Assembly: GCA_013151535.1 (NCBI GenBank)
Contig: JAADIC010000050.1
Coordinates: 1-22,092 of the forward strand
DNA: 22,092 nt
Source: Alphaproteobacteria bacterium
GTDB taxonomy: Bacteria > Pseudomonadota > Alphaproteobacteria > Rhodobacterales > Rhodobacteraceae
Direction of reading: 5' to 3'
In this document: positions 1 through 8,537 of the stretch, piece by piece
How positions within the stretch are numbered: the stretch's first letter is position 1
Layout: each line of letters opens with the position of its first letter
Translations under genes and position numbers: made by a program
The notes under the pieces: model-generated
The model's database searches: none
What the model saw: only the letters and a program-made list of their open reading frames with translations
What the model was told of the DNA's origin: nothing

Positions 1-85
1 GCGTATCGCCACCAAGTTCTACGGTTTGTGCCAAGGCTGGGGACGCGATCATGATCGCCAGAATAATTCCGGTTGCTGTCTTCAT
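1..85 (-). CDS. N-terminus of an exported protein (partial, runs off left edge)
   Basis: Only the first 28 codons are in the window. They begin MKTATGIILAIMIA, followed by SPALA-QTVELGGD. This is a classic Sec signal peptide: a Lys after the start, a hydrophobic core, and an ALA-Q signal peptidase I site after about residue 19. The product is therefore probably periplasmic, secreted or outer-membrane. I chose the ATG at 85 because a GGAA stretch lies about 9 nt upstream. Two further in-frame ATGs at 97 and 100 would add only MMEHK. The mature part visible is too short to assign a family. It lies 130 bp downstream of rluE in the same orientation and may have its own promoter in that gap. Confidence 0.6.
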   Translation of the reverse strand, partial: MKTATGIILAIMIASPALAQTVELGGDT

Positions 86-215
86 TTTGTGTTCCATCAT
101 AAAAATGACAGTGCCCGTTTTTTCGCTATTGAGGCCCTGTCGGCAGGAGTTATTGTTCCATGCAGATGCTATGATATTTGTACGTTGGCATTCAAGCGCC
201 TCTGCACAAATTCTT

Positions 216-764
216 TCATATCTCGCGCCATTCCCCGCAGCCCAATCCGTCCAGCGACCAATCCCCAACCGCCGCCCGGATCAATCTGAGCGTCGGAAAC
301 CCGACCGCCGCCGTCATCCGCCGCACTTGGCGATTGCGCCCCTCGGTTATCGTGATCTCAAGCCAACTGTCGGGCACCGATTTGCGAAACCGCACCGGCG
401 GATCTCGCGGCCACAGGCTTTCCGGTTCGGTAATGGCGCGTGCTTTGCCGGGGCGCGTCAGGCCATCTTTCAGGCTCACGCCATCGCGCAAAGCCGCAAT
501 CGACACCGCGTCCGGTACGCCTTCAACCTGCACCCAGTAGGTCTTTGCCATCTTGTGTTTCGGGTGCGCAATGCGTGCCTGCAACCCGCCGTCATCCGTC
601 AGCACCAACAAGCCTTCGCTGTCTTTGTCCAGCCGCCCGGCGGCATAGACATTCGGCACGTCGATGAACGCCGAAAGCGTCGGACGGGGCGAATCCGCGC
701 TGCCTTTATCGGTGAATTGTGACAACACGCCGTAAGGTTTGTTGAACAATATTATCCGCGTCAT
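216..764 (-). CDS. rluE: 23S rRNA pseudouridine synthase RluE
   Basis: This protein isomerises a uridine in 23S rRNA to pseudouridine (U2457 in E. coli numbering). The 182 residues carry the RsuA/RluB/E/F-family hallmark AAGRLDKDSEGLLVLT, with catalytic Asp46, and further conserved blocks: ILFNKPYGVL at the N-terminus, KTYWVQVEGVP, LWPRDPPVRFRKSVP and EGRNRQVRRMTAAVGFPTLR near the C-terminus. The match to remembered E. coli RluE is continuous along the chain, and no S4 domain precedes the catalytic domain, as expected for RluE. The start at 764 opens directly on the family's N-terminal motif. No good Shine-Dalgarno precedes it. Two 9-bp direct repeats lie 45-64 bp upstream. The gene is separated from DUF3422 by about 100 bp, so it may have its own promoter. 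Confidence 0.92.
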   Translation of the reverse strand: MTRIILFNKPYGVLSQFTDKGSADSPRPTLSAFIDVPNVYAAGRLDKDSEGLLVLTDDGGLQARIAHPKHKMAKTYWVQVEGVPDAVSIAALRDGVSLKDGLTRPGKARAITEPESLWPRDPPVRFRKSVPDSWLEITITEGRNRQVRRMTAAVGFPTLRLIRAAVGDWSLDGLGCGEWREI

Positions 765-808
765 GATACCAATTCGTTAATTTCTTCCAGAACACATCGT
801 ATGCACAG

Positions 809-828
809 CTTGTGTACGCCTTGTGTAC
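809..828. repeat. Two 9-bp direct repeats upstream of rluE
   Basis: CTTGTGTAC occurs at 809-817 and again at 820-828, an 11-bp period, or about one helical turn. The pair lies 45-64 bp upstream of the rluE start, in the only sizeable gap between DUF3422 and rluE. A phased direct repeat of this kind could bind a regulator, but no known operator consensus was recognised. Confidence 0.35.
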
Positions 829-866
829 CGGAATCATACAGCAATTCCGCTCATCCGCCGGGCCGG

Positions 867-2150
867 TTAACCCTTACCAACCCGCGCCTTGATCCGCCGC
901 ACCAAAAGCCAGACCGCGCCCATCACCGGCAGCACCAAAAGCCCCGCCAAAAGGGCCTTGTCCAGCCCCACAGGTTTGAGCATCGGCCCCAGCAGATAGA
1001 CCAGCAGATTGACCGCGTAATAGCTGACCGCGACCACCGACAAACCCTCGACGGTCTCCTGCAAGCGCATCTGCAAGGCCGCTCTTTTATTCATGCTTTC
1101 AAGCAGTTGGCGGTTCTGCTCGCTGGCGGCAACACTGACCCGCGTGCTTAAAAGATCAGCCGCGCGCGCCGCGTGTTCCGACAGATCGTCCAGCCGCTTT
1201 TCCGCCGCCTCACAGGTGCGCATGGCCGGATCAAACCGGCGCATCATGAATTCCGAGAACAATTGCCGCTGCAATATCCGGTCTTCGCGCAGCACCTTGA
1301 TCCGCTGGTCAACGATGGCCCGATAGGCCCGCCCCGCACTGAACCTGAACGACGCCTCCGAGGCCAGCAATTCAACCTTGGCCGACACCGCCAAAAGCCG
1401 ATCAAGTGTCTGATCCGGCTTGGCTTTTTCATCGGTCATCTGGCGGGCAACCCGCGTTAACTCCGCGTCCAGAACCGCCGCTTCCGCCGCCGCCTTGCGC
1501 GCCACCGGCAAGGTCATCATCGCCATGGATTTATAGGTTTCAATCTCCAGAATCCGCTGCACCACCCGCCCCATCCGCCGTGCCCCAACCGCGCCAATAC
1601 CGATCACCACGAAGCGCATATGCCCGGCCTCATCAATCCGGAAATCGCCAACCACGGCGGTGTTACGATCCAGCATATAAGCCGCCGCAAGGCTTTCGCC
1701 GACGAACCAGTTCTTGATGTCGCCTTGCAGGCGGTTTTCAACATCTTCAGCGGTTTTTTCGCGGTTGATCCAGACCTCGGCCGAGGTAATCACCTGCCCG
1801 TCAATCGCCGCCAGCCAGTCGGCTGGAAAGGCTGTCATCAAGTCCCCGCTAAAGGGTTGGCCCTTGCCCTGATCGACAAACAGCGTGTAGCTGACAAACT
1901 CCGAATGAAGCTCCCATTTCAACAGGTTACGCCCCAGCGCGCCGTAATAATGGCTGGCCCCGGGGGCTGGATGATCGGCCCCGAAACGATCCAGCAAATC
2001 CAGCAAATGCGCCCGCGATTTCGCTGCATCACCATCGCGACTGGTGGCGAAATAGATCGCCTGACAGGGGGCGTCAACTTCGGGAAATGGCCGCGCATGC
2101 AACTCGTTTGCCAGCGCGTATCGGTCGGGGTGGTCGGGTAGAATACTCAT
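867..2150 (-). CDS. DUF3422 family membrane protein
   Basis: This is a 427-residue protein of the DUF3422 family, whose function is unknown. The N-terminus has the family's conserved NELHARPF motif at residues 15-22. A large soluble domain follows, then a long Ala/Glu/Arg-rich helical stretch (roughly 210-365) likely to form coiled coil. The C-terminus has two transmembrane helices (about 372-391 and 399-417) joined by a very short loop, ending in a basic tail (VRRIKARVGKG). A soluble domain plus long helix plus two C-terminal TM helices is the layout of CorA-type channels, but the CorA GMN loop signature is not present. There is no signal peptide, so the bulk is predicted cytoplasmic. The start is 6 bp after the rmuC stop, with an AAAGGT ribosome site inside the rmuC end, so it is probably the last gene of the mutL-rmuC unit. 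Confidence 0.85.
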   Translation of the reverse strand: MSILPDHPDRYALANELHARPFPEVDAPCQAIYFATSRDGDAAKSRAHLLDLLDRFGADHPAPGASHYYGALGRNLLKWELHSEFVSYTLFVDQGKGQPFSGDLMTAFPADWLAAIDGQVITSAEVWINREKTAEDVENRLQGDIKNWFVGESLAAAYMLDRNTAVVGDFRIDEAGHMRFVVIGIGAVGARRMGRVVQRILEIETYKSMAMMTLPVARKAAAEAAVLDAELTRVARQMTDEKAKPDQTLDRLLAVSAKVELLASEASFRFSAGRAYRAIVDQRIKVLREDRILQRQLFSEFMMRRFDPAMRTCEAAEKRLDDLSEHAARAADLLSTRVSVAASEQNRQLLESMNKRAALQMRLQETVEGLSVVAVSYYAVNLLVYLLGPMLKPVGLDKALLAGLLVLPVMGAVWLLVRRIKARVGKG

Positions 2151-2156
2151 GGCGGG

Positions 2157-3314
2157 CTACCTTTGTTTCGGTGTCAGACGCACCACATCTTCGCTTTCGA
2201 TTTCCTCGGCAAAGTCAAACGCATCCAGCTTGCGGGCACGATTACCGGCCTTGTTGGCCGAGATTTTAATGTCTTCTATATCCTTGGCGGCCTGCCCGAA
2301 ATGCCGGTCCAGATTGCCGACCCGATCGCCCAGACGCTCAACATCCTTATAAAGCAATCCCAACTCCTTACGGATCGCACCCGCCTGTTCGCGCATCCGC
2401 GAATCCTTCAAAATCGCGCGCATGGTGTTGAGTGTCGCCATGCAGGTCGTCGGCGAAACGATCCAGACGCGGGCGTCAAACCCTTCGCGCACCACATCGG
2501 GGAAATTGGCGTGCAGTTCGGCATAGACCGCTTCGGAGGGCAGGAACAAAAGCGCGCCATCGGCGGTTTCACCTTCGATGATATATTTGTCCGAGATCGC
2601 CTTGATATGGAGGCGCACAGCCGCCCGCATAAGGCGCGTCGCCTCTTTCACCTGGGCCGGATTTTGCGCCCCGCGCAGGGCCTCATAAGCCTCAAGCGGG
2701 AACTTGCTGTCGATCACAATCGGCCCCGGCGGGTTGGGCAGATGGATCAGGCAATCGGCGCGTTTACCGTTGGAAAGTGTTACCTGAAACTCATAAGCAT
2801 CTGGCGGTAACGCCTTGAAAACAATGTCGTTTAGCTGGATTTCACCAAACGCGCCACGGGTCTGTTTGTTTGACAGAATATCCTGCAACGACAGCACGTC
2901 ACCCGACAGTTTTTCGATATTGCTTTGCGCCTTGTCGATGGTCGCCAGGCGTTCCTGCAATTCGGTCAGCGAGCGGGTGGTTTTGATGCTTGAGCCATGC
3001 AAGCTGTCGGTCATGGAGCGCTGAACATCCGCCAATCTGGCCTCCATCACCTGTATCATTTTTTGCTGCGCGGCGGCTTGCGTATCCGACACGGTTTGCA
3101 GGCCACCGGCCAGCCTTTGTTGGCCATCCGACAGGCCGCGCACCACGTCGCCAAGCTGGGACATTTGCTGCAAAACCGGGGCGGCGGCTTGCGAGGAGCG
3201 GCCCGCGCTGCGCATCACCATCACGATCAATATCAGCAGCAATAGCCCGAGCAGCGCCAATCCGGCCACCACCGGATCGCTGAAATCAACCTCTATTTCC
3301 CCAACCGTAATCAT
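2157..3314 (-). CDS. rmuC: DNA recombination protein RmuC
   Basis: RmuC-family proteins limit rearrangements at inverted repeats and carry a restriction-endonuclease-like fold. The 385-residue chain starts with a single membrane helix (about 14-34, VVAGLALLGLLLLILIVMVM). A long heptad-rich coiled coil follows (about 45-150), then the RmuC domain with recognisable family blocks: KQTRGAFGEIQLNDI, IVIDSKFPLEAYEAL, IKAISDKYIIEGETADGALLF, LPSEAVYAELHANFPD and VWIVSPTTCMATLNTMRAIL. Length is in the usual range for the short form. The ATG at 3314 overlaps the mutL stop in an ATGA, so translation is likely coupled to mutL. Pairing a mismatch-repair endonuclease with RmuC suggests co-expression of genome-maintenance functions, which is inference. 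Confidence 0.93.
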   Translation of the reverse strand: MITVGEIEVDFSDPVVAGLALLGLLLLILIVMVMRSAGRSSQAAAPVLQQMSQLGDVVRGLSDGQQRLAGGLQTVSDTQAAAQQKMIQVMEARLADVQRSMTDSLHGSSIKTTRSLTELQERLATIDKAQSNIEKLSGDVLSLQDILSNKQTRGAFGEIQLNDIVFKALPPDAYEFQVTLSNGKRADCLIHLPNPPGPIVIDSKFPLEAYEALRGAQNPAQVKEATRLMRAAVRLHIKAISDKYIIEGETADGALLFLPSEAVYAELHANFPDVVREGFDARVWIVSPTTCMATLNTMRAILKDSRMREQAGAIRKELGLLYKDVERLGDRVGNLDRHFGQAAKDIEDIKISANKAGNRARKLDAFDFAEEIESEDVVRLTPKQR

Positions 3315-5125
3315 GTGCGCCCGAACAGCCTTTCGATGTCGCTGAGTTTGAGTTCAACGTAAGTTGGTCGGCCATGATTGCACTGGCCGGAATGGGGCGT
3401 GGCCTCCATCTCGCGCAAGAGCGCGTTCATTTCTTCGGCCTGCATGCGGCGGCCTGAGCGGATTGAGCCGTGACAGGCAACGCGGCTTAATATCGCCTCG
3501 ATCCGGTCTTTGACCGATTGGGTTTCGCCCAGATCATCAAGCTCGTCCAGCACGTCGCGCAACATGGCCTCGGCGTTGACTTCGCCTAGGATCGCCGGTG
3601 TTTCGCGCACGCAAATCGCGCTGCCGCCGAAGGGTTCGATGCTCAGGCCAAGGCCCGCCAAATCATCGGCCACGGCCAGCAGGCGCTCGGCGTCACCGGT
3701 AGAAAGTTCAACGATTTCAGGGATTAACAGGGCTTGCGCCTTGATACCGTTTTCCGCCATCTGCTTTTTCAGGCGCTCGTAAACCAGCCGTTCGTGGGCG
3801 GCGTGTTGATCGACGATCACCATACCATCGGCGGTTTGCGCGATGATGTAATTCTCGTGCACCTGCGCGCGGGCCGCCCCCAACGGCAGCTCAGATGTGG
3901 TTTGGATCACCGCTTCATCGGGCTGTTCCACGCGGGCGAACATGGCTTGGGTTTCGGCGAAACCCTGCGGCTGATAGGGCTGGGATGGACGGTCCATCTG
4001 GTAAACCCGCGCCTCAGGCCGCTCCGGTTGAAACGCGCCAAGAGTGGCGCTGGCGACCGTGCTTGAGGCGCGGTGCCCAGCCTCGGCCAGCGCGTGGCGC
4101 AGGGCGGATACGATCAGGCCGCGCGCGATGCCCGGTTCCCGAAACCGCACCTCGGCCTTGGCGGGATGCACGTTGACATCGACCCGTTCAGGATCACATT
4201 CCAGAAACAAAGCCGCCGCCGGATGGCGATCCCGGCTGAGGAAATCGAAATAGGCGGCGCGCAGCGCCCCGATCAACAGCTTGTCACGCACCGGGCGGCC
4301 ATTCACGAACAGGAATTGCGCCACCGCCGCCCCGCGCGAATAGGTTGGCAGGGCGGCATAACCGGTCAGGGTTAACCCCTCGCGCTCCGCATCAATCGCC
4401 AGCGCGTTTTCGGCAAACTCCTTACCCAGAACCTGCCGCAAACGCCCGTGCAGCGCATCAAACATATCGCCGGTCTGGGCGTCGGCGCGAAACACCACAC
4501 GACCCGCCCCGCCCTTGCTGATATCGGTCAGGGTGAAGGCGACAAAGGGTTCGGCCATGGCCAGACGTTTGACGATCTCGGTGATCGCCTGAACCTCGGC
4601 CCGATCACTGCGCAGGAATTTCAGGCGCGCGGGCGTGGTATAAAACAGATCACGCAGCTCGACCATTGTGCCTTGGCCAAGGGCGGCGGGTTTGACGGGC
4701 GTGATATCGCCGCCATTAACCGTGATCTGCGCCGCCGTGCTTGCCCCCTCGGCCCGCGAGGTGATGCTCAGCCGCCCGACGGCACCAAGCGAGGGCAGCG
4801 CCTCGCCGCGAAAACCGAAAGAATGGATGTTCAAAAGATCGCTGCCGTCGATTTTCGAGGTCGCGTGGCGCGCCAGTGCCAGCGTCAACTGTTCCTGCGC
4901 GATACCACAGCCGTCATCGGTGACCCGGATCAGGGTTTTGCCGCCATCCGCATAGGTGATGTCGATCCGGTGCGCACCTGCATCGAGCGAATTTTCGATC
5001 AACTCTTTAACCGCCGAGGCAGGCCGTTCCACCACTTCACCGGCGGCAATCCGGTTGACGGCAGCCGTATCAAGCTGCCGGATAACCGGAACAGGCTTCG
5101 TTATGTGGGGGTTTGGTGCGCTCAT
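3311..5125 (-). CDS. mutL: DNA mismatch repair protein MutL (endonuclease type)
   Basis: MutL couples mismatch recognition by MutS to strand removal. The 604-residue product has the N-terminal GHKL ATPase motifs: KELIENSLDAGA with catalytic Glu41, TDDGCGI around Asp70, ATSKI at 88-92 and GFRGEAL at 104-110. The C-terminal dimerisation/nuclease domain carries DQHAAHERLVYE (439-450), which fits the DQHA(X)2E(X)4E metal-binding motif found in nicking MutL proteins and absent from E. coli MutL. It also has ACHGSIRSG (about 550-558) and CNHGRPT (582-588). The open frame extends upstream to 5227, but that would run into the end of the M16 gene, and conservation begins just after the ATG at 5125. 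That start leaves a 67-bp gap, although its Shine-Dalgarno is weak. The gene overlaps rmuC by 4 nt. Confidence 0.95.
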   Translation of the reverse strand: MSAPNPHITKPVPVIRQLDTAAVNRIAAGEVVERPASAVKELIENSLDAGAHRIDITYADGGKTLIRVTDDGCGIAQEQLTLALARHATSKIDGSDLLNIHSFGFRGEALPSLGAVGRLSITSRAEGASTAAQITVNGGDITPVKPAALGQGTMVELRDLFYTTPARLKFLRSDRAEVQAITEIVKRLAMAEPFVAFTLTDISKGGAGRVVFRADAQTGDMFDALHGRLRQVLGKEFAENALAIDAEREGLTLTGYAALPTYSRGAAVAQFLFVNGRPVRDKLLIGALRAAYFDFLSRDRHPAAALFLECDPERVDVNVHPAKAEVRFREPGIARGLIVSALRHALAEAGHRASSTVASATLGAFQPERPEARVYQMDRPSQPYQPQGFAETQAMFARVEQPDEAVIQTTSELPLGAARAQVHENYIIAQTADGMVIVDQHAAHERLVYERLKKQMAENGIKAQALLIPEIVELSTGDAERLLAVADDLAGLGLSIEPFGGSAICVRETPAILGEVNAEAMLRDVLDELDDLGETQSVKDRIEAILSRVACHGSIRSGRRMQAEEMNALLREMEATPHSGQCNHGRPTYVELKLSDIERLFGRT

Positions 5126-5192
5126 GCCACAAGGTCTAGCATGAGCGCACGCGATTCGACTATGGTCGTTTGTGGCCGTTTGTGGCCCTCTG

Positions 5193-6506
5193 CTACTCGC
5201 TCGATTGTACGCCCACGGGCTGGCCAACCACGACGATCTGCAATTGATCCGGTTTCATAATCCGCTTGGCGACCCGTTTCACATCCTCGAGCGTCACCGC
5301 GTTGACCCTGTCATTGCGGGTTTTGATATACGAGATCGGTAGGTTATCGACCTGCATATTAACCAGAATGGTTGCGATCCGGGCGTTACCGTCAAAGCGC
5401 AATGGATAGGCCCCGGTCAGGTATTTCTTGGCCCCTTCCAGCTCTTTAGCGGTGACACCGTTTTCGGCCAGCTTCACCCATTCCGCACGAATGACATCTA
5501 TCGCTTCACCGATCCGGTCATTCGCTGATGCAACCGAGCCCTGAAACATATTGGCCAGATCGTACGAGGCCAGATAGGTGTAAACGCCGTAAGTCAGCCC
5601 ACGCTTTTCGCGCACCTCGTTGGTCAGGCGCGAGGTGAAACCGCTGGAGCCGAACACCTGGTTCATCACATAGGCAGCAAAGAAATCGGGATCGGCGCGA
5701 TCAATGCCCTTATGGCCGAAAATCGCGATGGATTGCGGTGATGGGAAATCAATGACGGTGATGCCGCCCTTTACCGTAACCTCGGCCTGTGGTGGTTCAG
5801 GCGCGCCTTTTTCGGGCAATCCGCCCAGTAATTTGTCCAGCACGACGCCCAGTTCCTCGGCCGAAATATCACCAACAGCCGCCACATACATCTGATCCCG
5901 CGCCATGGAGTTTTTCCAGGCCTCGATCATATCTTCACGGGTGAACAGGTTTACCGTATCCACATCGCCCGTGGACGGCGTGCCGTAGGGGTGATCGCCG
6001 TAAGTCATGCGATCAAAGGCCTCGGAGGCGATTTCGCGCGGGTCTTTTTTGTCACCGGCGATGATCGAAACCATCTGGGCGCGCACCCGATCCAACGCCA
6101 CCTGATTGAATTGCGGGTCTTGCAGGGCAAGGCGCAACAACTCCAGCGCCTGATCCTGATTCTCGCGCAGGAAGCGCGCGGATACCGTGACCGCATCGCC
6201 ATTGGCGTCAAAGCTGAAACTGGCGGCCAGCCCGTCACGGGCTTGCGCGAAACCTTCGGAATCCAAGTTACCGGCACCTTCTTCGAGCAGGCCCGACATC
6301 ATGTAAATCGCGCCACGTTTGCCCGCGACGTCCAGCGATGTGCCACCCTTGAAGCGGATTTCAAGCGCGACGAACGGGATGGAGTTTTCTTCCAGCAGCC
6401 ACGCCTTGATGCCGCCGGGCGAGGTGACCTCCTGAATATCAAGTGCGGCGCGCGCAGGCAGGGCAAAGGCAATCACGATCAGGAAGGTTGAGAGAATGCG
6501 TTTCAT
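5193..6506 (-). CDS. M16 peptidase-like protein, probable non-catalytic subunit
   Basis: A 437-residue member of the M16 (pitrilysin/mitochondrial processing peptidase) family. Residues 1-20 are a Sec signal peptide ending LPARA, so it should act in the periplasm. At the place of the HXXEH zinc motif the sequence reads AIYMMSGLLEEGAG, so the zinc ligands are missing. The C-terminal half keeps the EKRGLTYGVYTYL block, which holds the Arg/Tyr pair used for substrate contact in this family. It therefore looks like the partner subunit of the catalytic M16 protein encoded just upstream, as in two-subunit M16B enzymes. The two genes overlap by an ATGA, and this start has a near-perfect AAGGAGGT site at 6513-6520 on the minus strand. 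Substrate unknown. Confidence 0.88.
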   Translation of the reverse strand: MKRILSTFLIVIAFALPARAALDIQEVTSPGGIKAWLLEENSIPFVALEIRFKGGTSLDVAGKRGAIYMMSGLLEEGAGNLDSEGFAQARDGLAASFSFDANGDAVTVSARFLRENQDQALELLRLALQDPQFNQVALDRVRAQMVSIIAGDKKDPREIASEAFDRMTYGDHPYGTPSTGDVDTVNLFTREDMIEAWKNSMARDQMYVAAVGDISAEELGVVLDKLLGGLPEKGAPEPPQAEVTVKGGITVIDFPSPQSIAIFGHKGIDRADPDFFAAYVMNQVFGSSGFTSRLTNEVREKRGLTYGVYTYLASYDLANMFQGSVASANDRIGEAIDVIRAEWVKLAENGVTAKELEGAKKYLTGAYPLRFDGNARIATILVNMQVDNLPISYIKTRNDRVNAVTLEDVKRVAKRIMKPDQLQIVVVGQPVGVQSSE

Positions 6507-7855
6507 TGGCTTACCTCCTTGTTGTCGCCGGTTTCAGTGCGCATCAGCCAGCCGGTCACGGATTTCTTGCGGTCAAACACCATTTCGGCGGCGGTGATGA
6601 TGTCGGCTGGGGTGACCGCTTCCAGAATTGCCGGCCAGTCCTCCACATCCTGAACGGTCAGCCCCGAGGTCAGCGCCTCGCCATATTTGCGCGCCAGCCC
6701 TTGCACGGAATCCCGCGAATAAATGCCCGAGGCCCGGATCTGCACCTTGAGGCGTGCCAGATGTTGCGCGTTCACGCCGACCTTCATGAACTCGGCCAAG
6801 GTTTTGTCCATGGCGTCCTCGGCCTCTTGCAACGAAACCCCTTCCACCGGCACCACGACCAGCCCGAAACCGGATTTATCCAGCGACAACCCGTCATAAA
6901 ACGCCGACACATGCAGCGCCAGTTTCTGTTCCAGTTGCAGCTTTTGCCCAAGGAACGAGCTTAGCCCGTCACCGCCCAGCAATTCGGCCAACAAGGTCAG
7001 CGCCGCCGCTGTTTTCTGGTCACCCGCATTGCGTTCGGGGGCCAGATAGGTGCGGATCACATAGGGTTGGGACACCCGTTCATCGGCAAACCGCAAGCGC
7101 CGTTCAGCCAGTTGTGGCGGCTCGCTTGGCCGCGCGCGTTTTTCGATGCCTTCGGTCGGTTTCAGCTTGCCGTAATATTTGTTGGCAAGCCGTTCGACCT
7201 CGGCCGGGTCAACATCGCCAGCCACGATCAGGATGGCGTTATTCGGGGCGTAAAACTTCTTGTAAAACGCGAAAGCATCCTTGCGATTAAGCGCCTTGAT
7301 CTCGTGTTTCCAGCCGATGATCGGCACACCGTAAGGGTGATTCAGATATAGTGCCGCCATGCGCTGTTCGGAAAACAGCGAGCCGGGGTTGTTTTCGGTG
7401 CGCGAATTGCGTTCTTCCAGAACCACGTCGCGTTCGGTAAAAACATCTTCCTCGGTCAGGATCAGGCCGCGCATGCGGTCCGCCTCCATCTTCATCATCA
7501 GTTCAAGCCGATCCGCCGCGACGCGTTGAAAATAGCCGGTGTAATCATAAGATGTGAACGCGTTTTCCGAGCCGCCATTGGCTGATACAATGCGCGAAAA
7601 TTCACCCGGCCCAAATTTCTTTGTGCCTTTGAACATCAAATGTTCCAGCAGATGCGCGATGCCCGATTTGCCCGCTTCTTCATCCGCTGCACCCACCTTG
7701 TACCAAACCATATGGGTGACGACCGGTGCGCGGTGATCCTCGATCACTACCGCGTCCATGCCATTGTCCAGCTTGAACGTGGTGATATTCTGGGCCGCCA
7801 TGGCAAGCACCGGAATGCCAAGGGCCAAAGTGGCGATAAGGATCAACAGGCGCAT
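6503..7855 (-). CDS. M16 family zinc metallopeptidase, catalytic subunit
   Basis: A 450-residue periplasmic peptidase of family M16. A signal peptide covers about residues 1-20 (ending VLAMA). The zinc motif HLLEH is at 68-72 and is followed by MFKGT. The downstream glutamate ligand is expected in VVLEERNSRTENNPGS (Glu147/148). The sequence AFTSYDYTGYFQRV is also typical of the active half. The R/Y block of the companion protein is not evident here, which supports a complementary heterodimer with the next gene, whose start codon overlaps this stop by 4 nt. A GGAG site lies about 9 nt before the start. The 104-bp gap upstream (7856-7959) is the likeliest place for a promoter serving M16-M16-mutL-rmuC-DUF3422. 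Substrate unknown. Confidence 0.92.
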   Translation of the reverse strand: MRLLILIATLALGIPVLAMAAQNITTFKLDNGMDAVVIEDHRAPVVTHMVWYKVGAADEEAGKSGIAHLLEHLMFKGTKKFGPGEFSRIVSANGGSENAFTSYDYTGYFQRVAADRLELMMKMEADRMRGLILTEEDVFTERDVVLEERNSRTENNPGSLFSEQRMAALYLNHPYGVPIIGWKHEIKALNRKDAFAFYKKFYAPNNAILIVAGDVDPAEVERLANKYYGKLKPTEGIEKRARPSEPPQLAERRLRFADERVSQPYVIRTYLAPERNAGDQKTAAALTLLAELLGGDGLSSFLGQKLQLEQKLALHVSAFYDGLSLDKSGFGLVVVPVEGVSLQEAEDAMDKTLAEFMKVGVNAQHLARLKVQIRASGIYSRDSVQGLARKYGEALTSGLTVQDVEDWPAILEAVTPADIITAAEMVFDRKKSVTGWLMRTETGDNKEVSQ

Positions 7856-7959
7856 GAATGGACTCCGGTAAATAAGAATTTGGTCAAACCTAGTGGCGTT
7901 ACCGAAAGAGGCAAGCCACCTCTACGCAAATGTTACTGATCGTGGGGAAAACCGCCGGT

Positions 7960-8487
7960 TCACTTGATCTCAGGTGGGGCGGCTGGTGTGCGCACACCGG
8001 CCTTGCGCAGACGCGTCAATTCGGCATAGCGGTCCAGAGACTGATCTTTGTAGGCGTCGAAATAGACGGTCACCGAAAACAGACGCTCCAGTAACTTGCC
8101 GCGGTTCTTTGAACGAAACTCGGTATCCTCGGTCGCCAGTTGCGCGCGGATATTTCCAACCACGCCATAGCGTGAGGCCGCATTGATAAAGCCCTGATCG
8201 CCGCGCGCGATACCGTCACGCGTCAGGTATTTCGGGTTGCCACCAAGGGCCGCCACCGCGTCCTGTTTAGGGGTCGGATCGGAAATATTGCTGCCACCCG
8301 GTGTCGGCGTCGGCAGTTCGGAATAGGATTTTGGCTGGACCAGTGGTTTGGACGGCAGAATGGCGAATTCATCCGGCCCGCGCCCGGTGGCGCGCAAATT
8401 CATCATACTGCTGTCTTTACGGGCGCAAGCGGACAGGCCGATCGTTCCGGCAAGTGCCAGCAATATCAGTGTTTTTACGCCTGCCAT
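7960..8487 (-). CDS. DUF3035 lipoprotein (BamF-type)
   Basis: A 175-residue lipoprotein. The N-terminus is a type II signal peptide with the lipobox LSAC, giving lipidation at about Cys21. After it come RATGRGPDEFAILPSKPLV and LPTPTPG, the conserved block of the DUF3035 family. From memory, this family includes BamF, a lipoprotein of the outer-membrane beta-barrel assembly machine described in Caulobacter. The residue after Cys is Ala, not Asp, so outer-membrane sorting is plausible. The gene follows lspA, whose product would process it, with a 50-bp gap. A strong GGAGG site precedes the ATG. The lipoprotein call is firm; the BamF role is family knowledge and is not tested here. Confidence 0.85.
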   Translation of the reverse strand: MAGVKTLILLALAGTIGLSACARKDSSMMNLRATGRGPDEFAILPSKPLVQPKSYSELPTPTPGGSNISDPTPKQDAVAALGGNPKYLTRDGIARGDQGFINAASRYGVVGNIRAQLATEDTEFRSKNRGKLLERLFSVTVYFDAYKDQSLDRYAELTRLRKAGVRTPAAPPEIK

Positions 8488-8537
8488 TTATCCCTCCAAC
8501 TATGTTGGCTCCGGTTTAGCGCAGAATTATCGCGCCG

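Noticed and set aside
51..722. Plus-strand open frame of 223 codons
   Set aside because: It is antisense to rluE, which is a clear family match, and it has an Arg/His/Pro-rich shadow composition.
5126..5227. Longer MutL start at 5227
   Set aside because: The added 34 residues overlap the end of the M16 gene and look unlike MutL; the family N-terminus begins just after the ATG at 5125.
7907..7923. AGAGG...CCTCT hairpin after the DUF3035 gene as a rho-independent terminator
   Set aside because: The stem is only 5 bp with a 7-nt loop and is followed by just three T residues on the minus strand; too weak to call.
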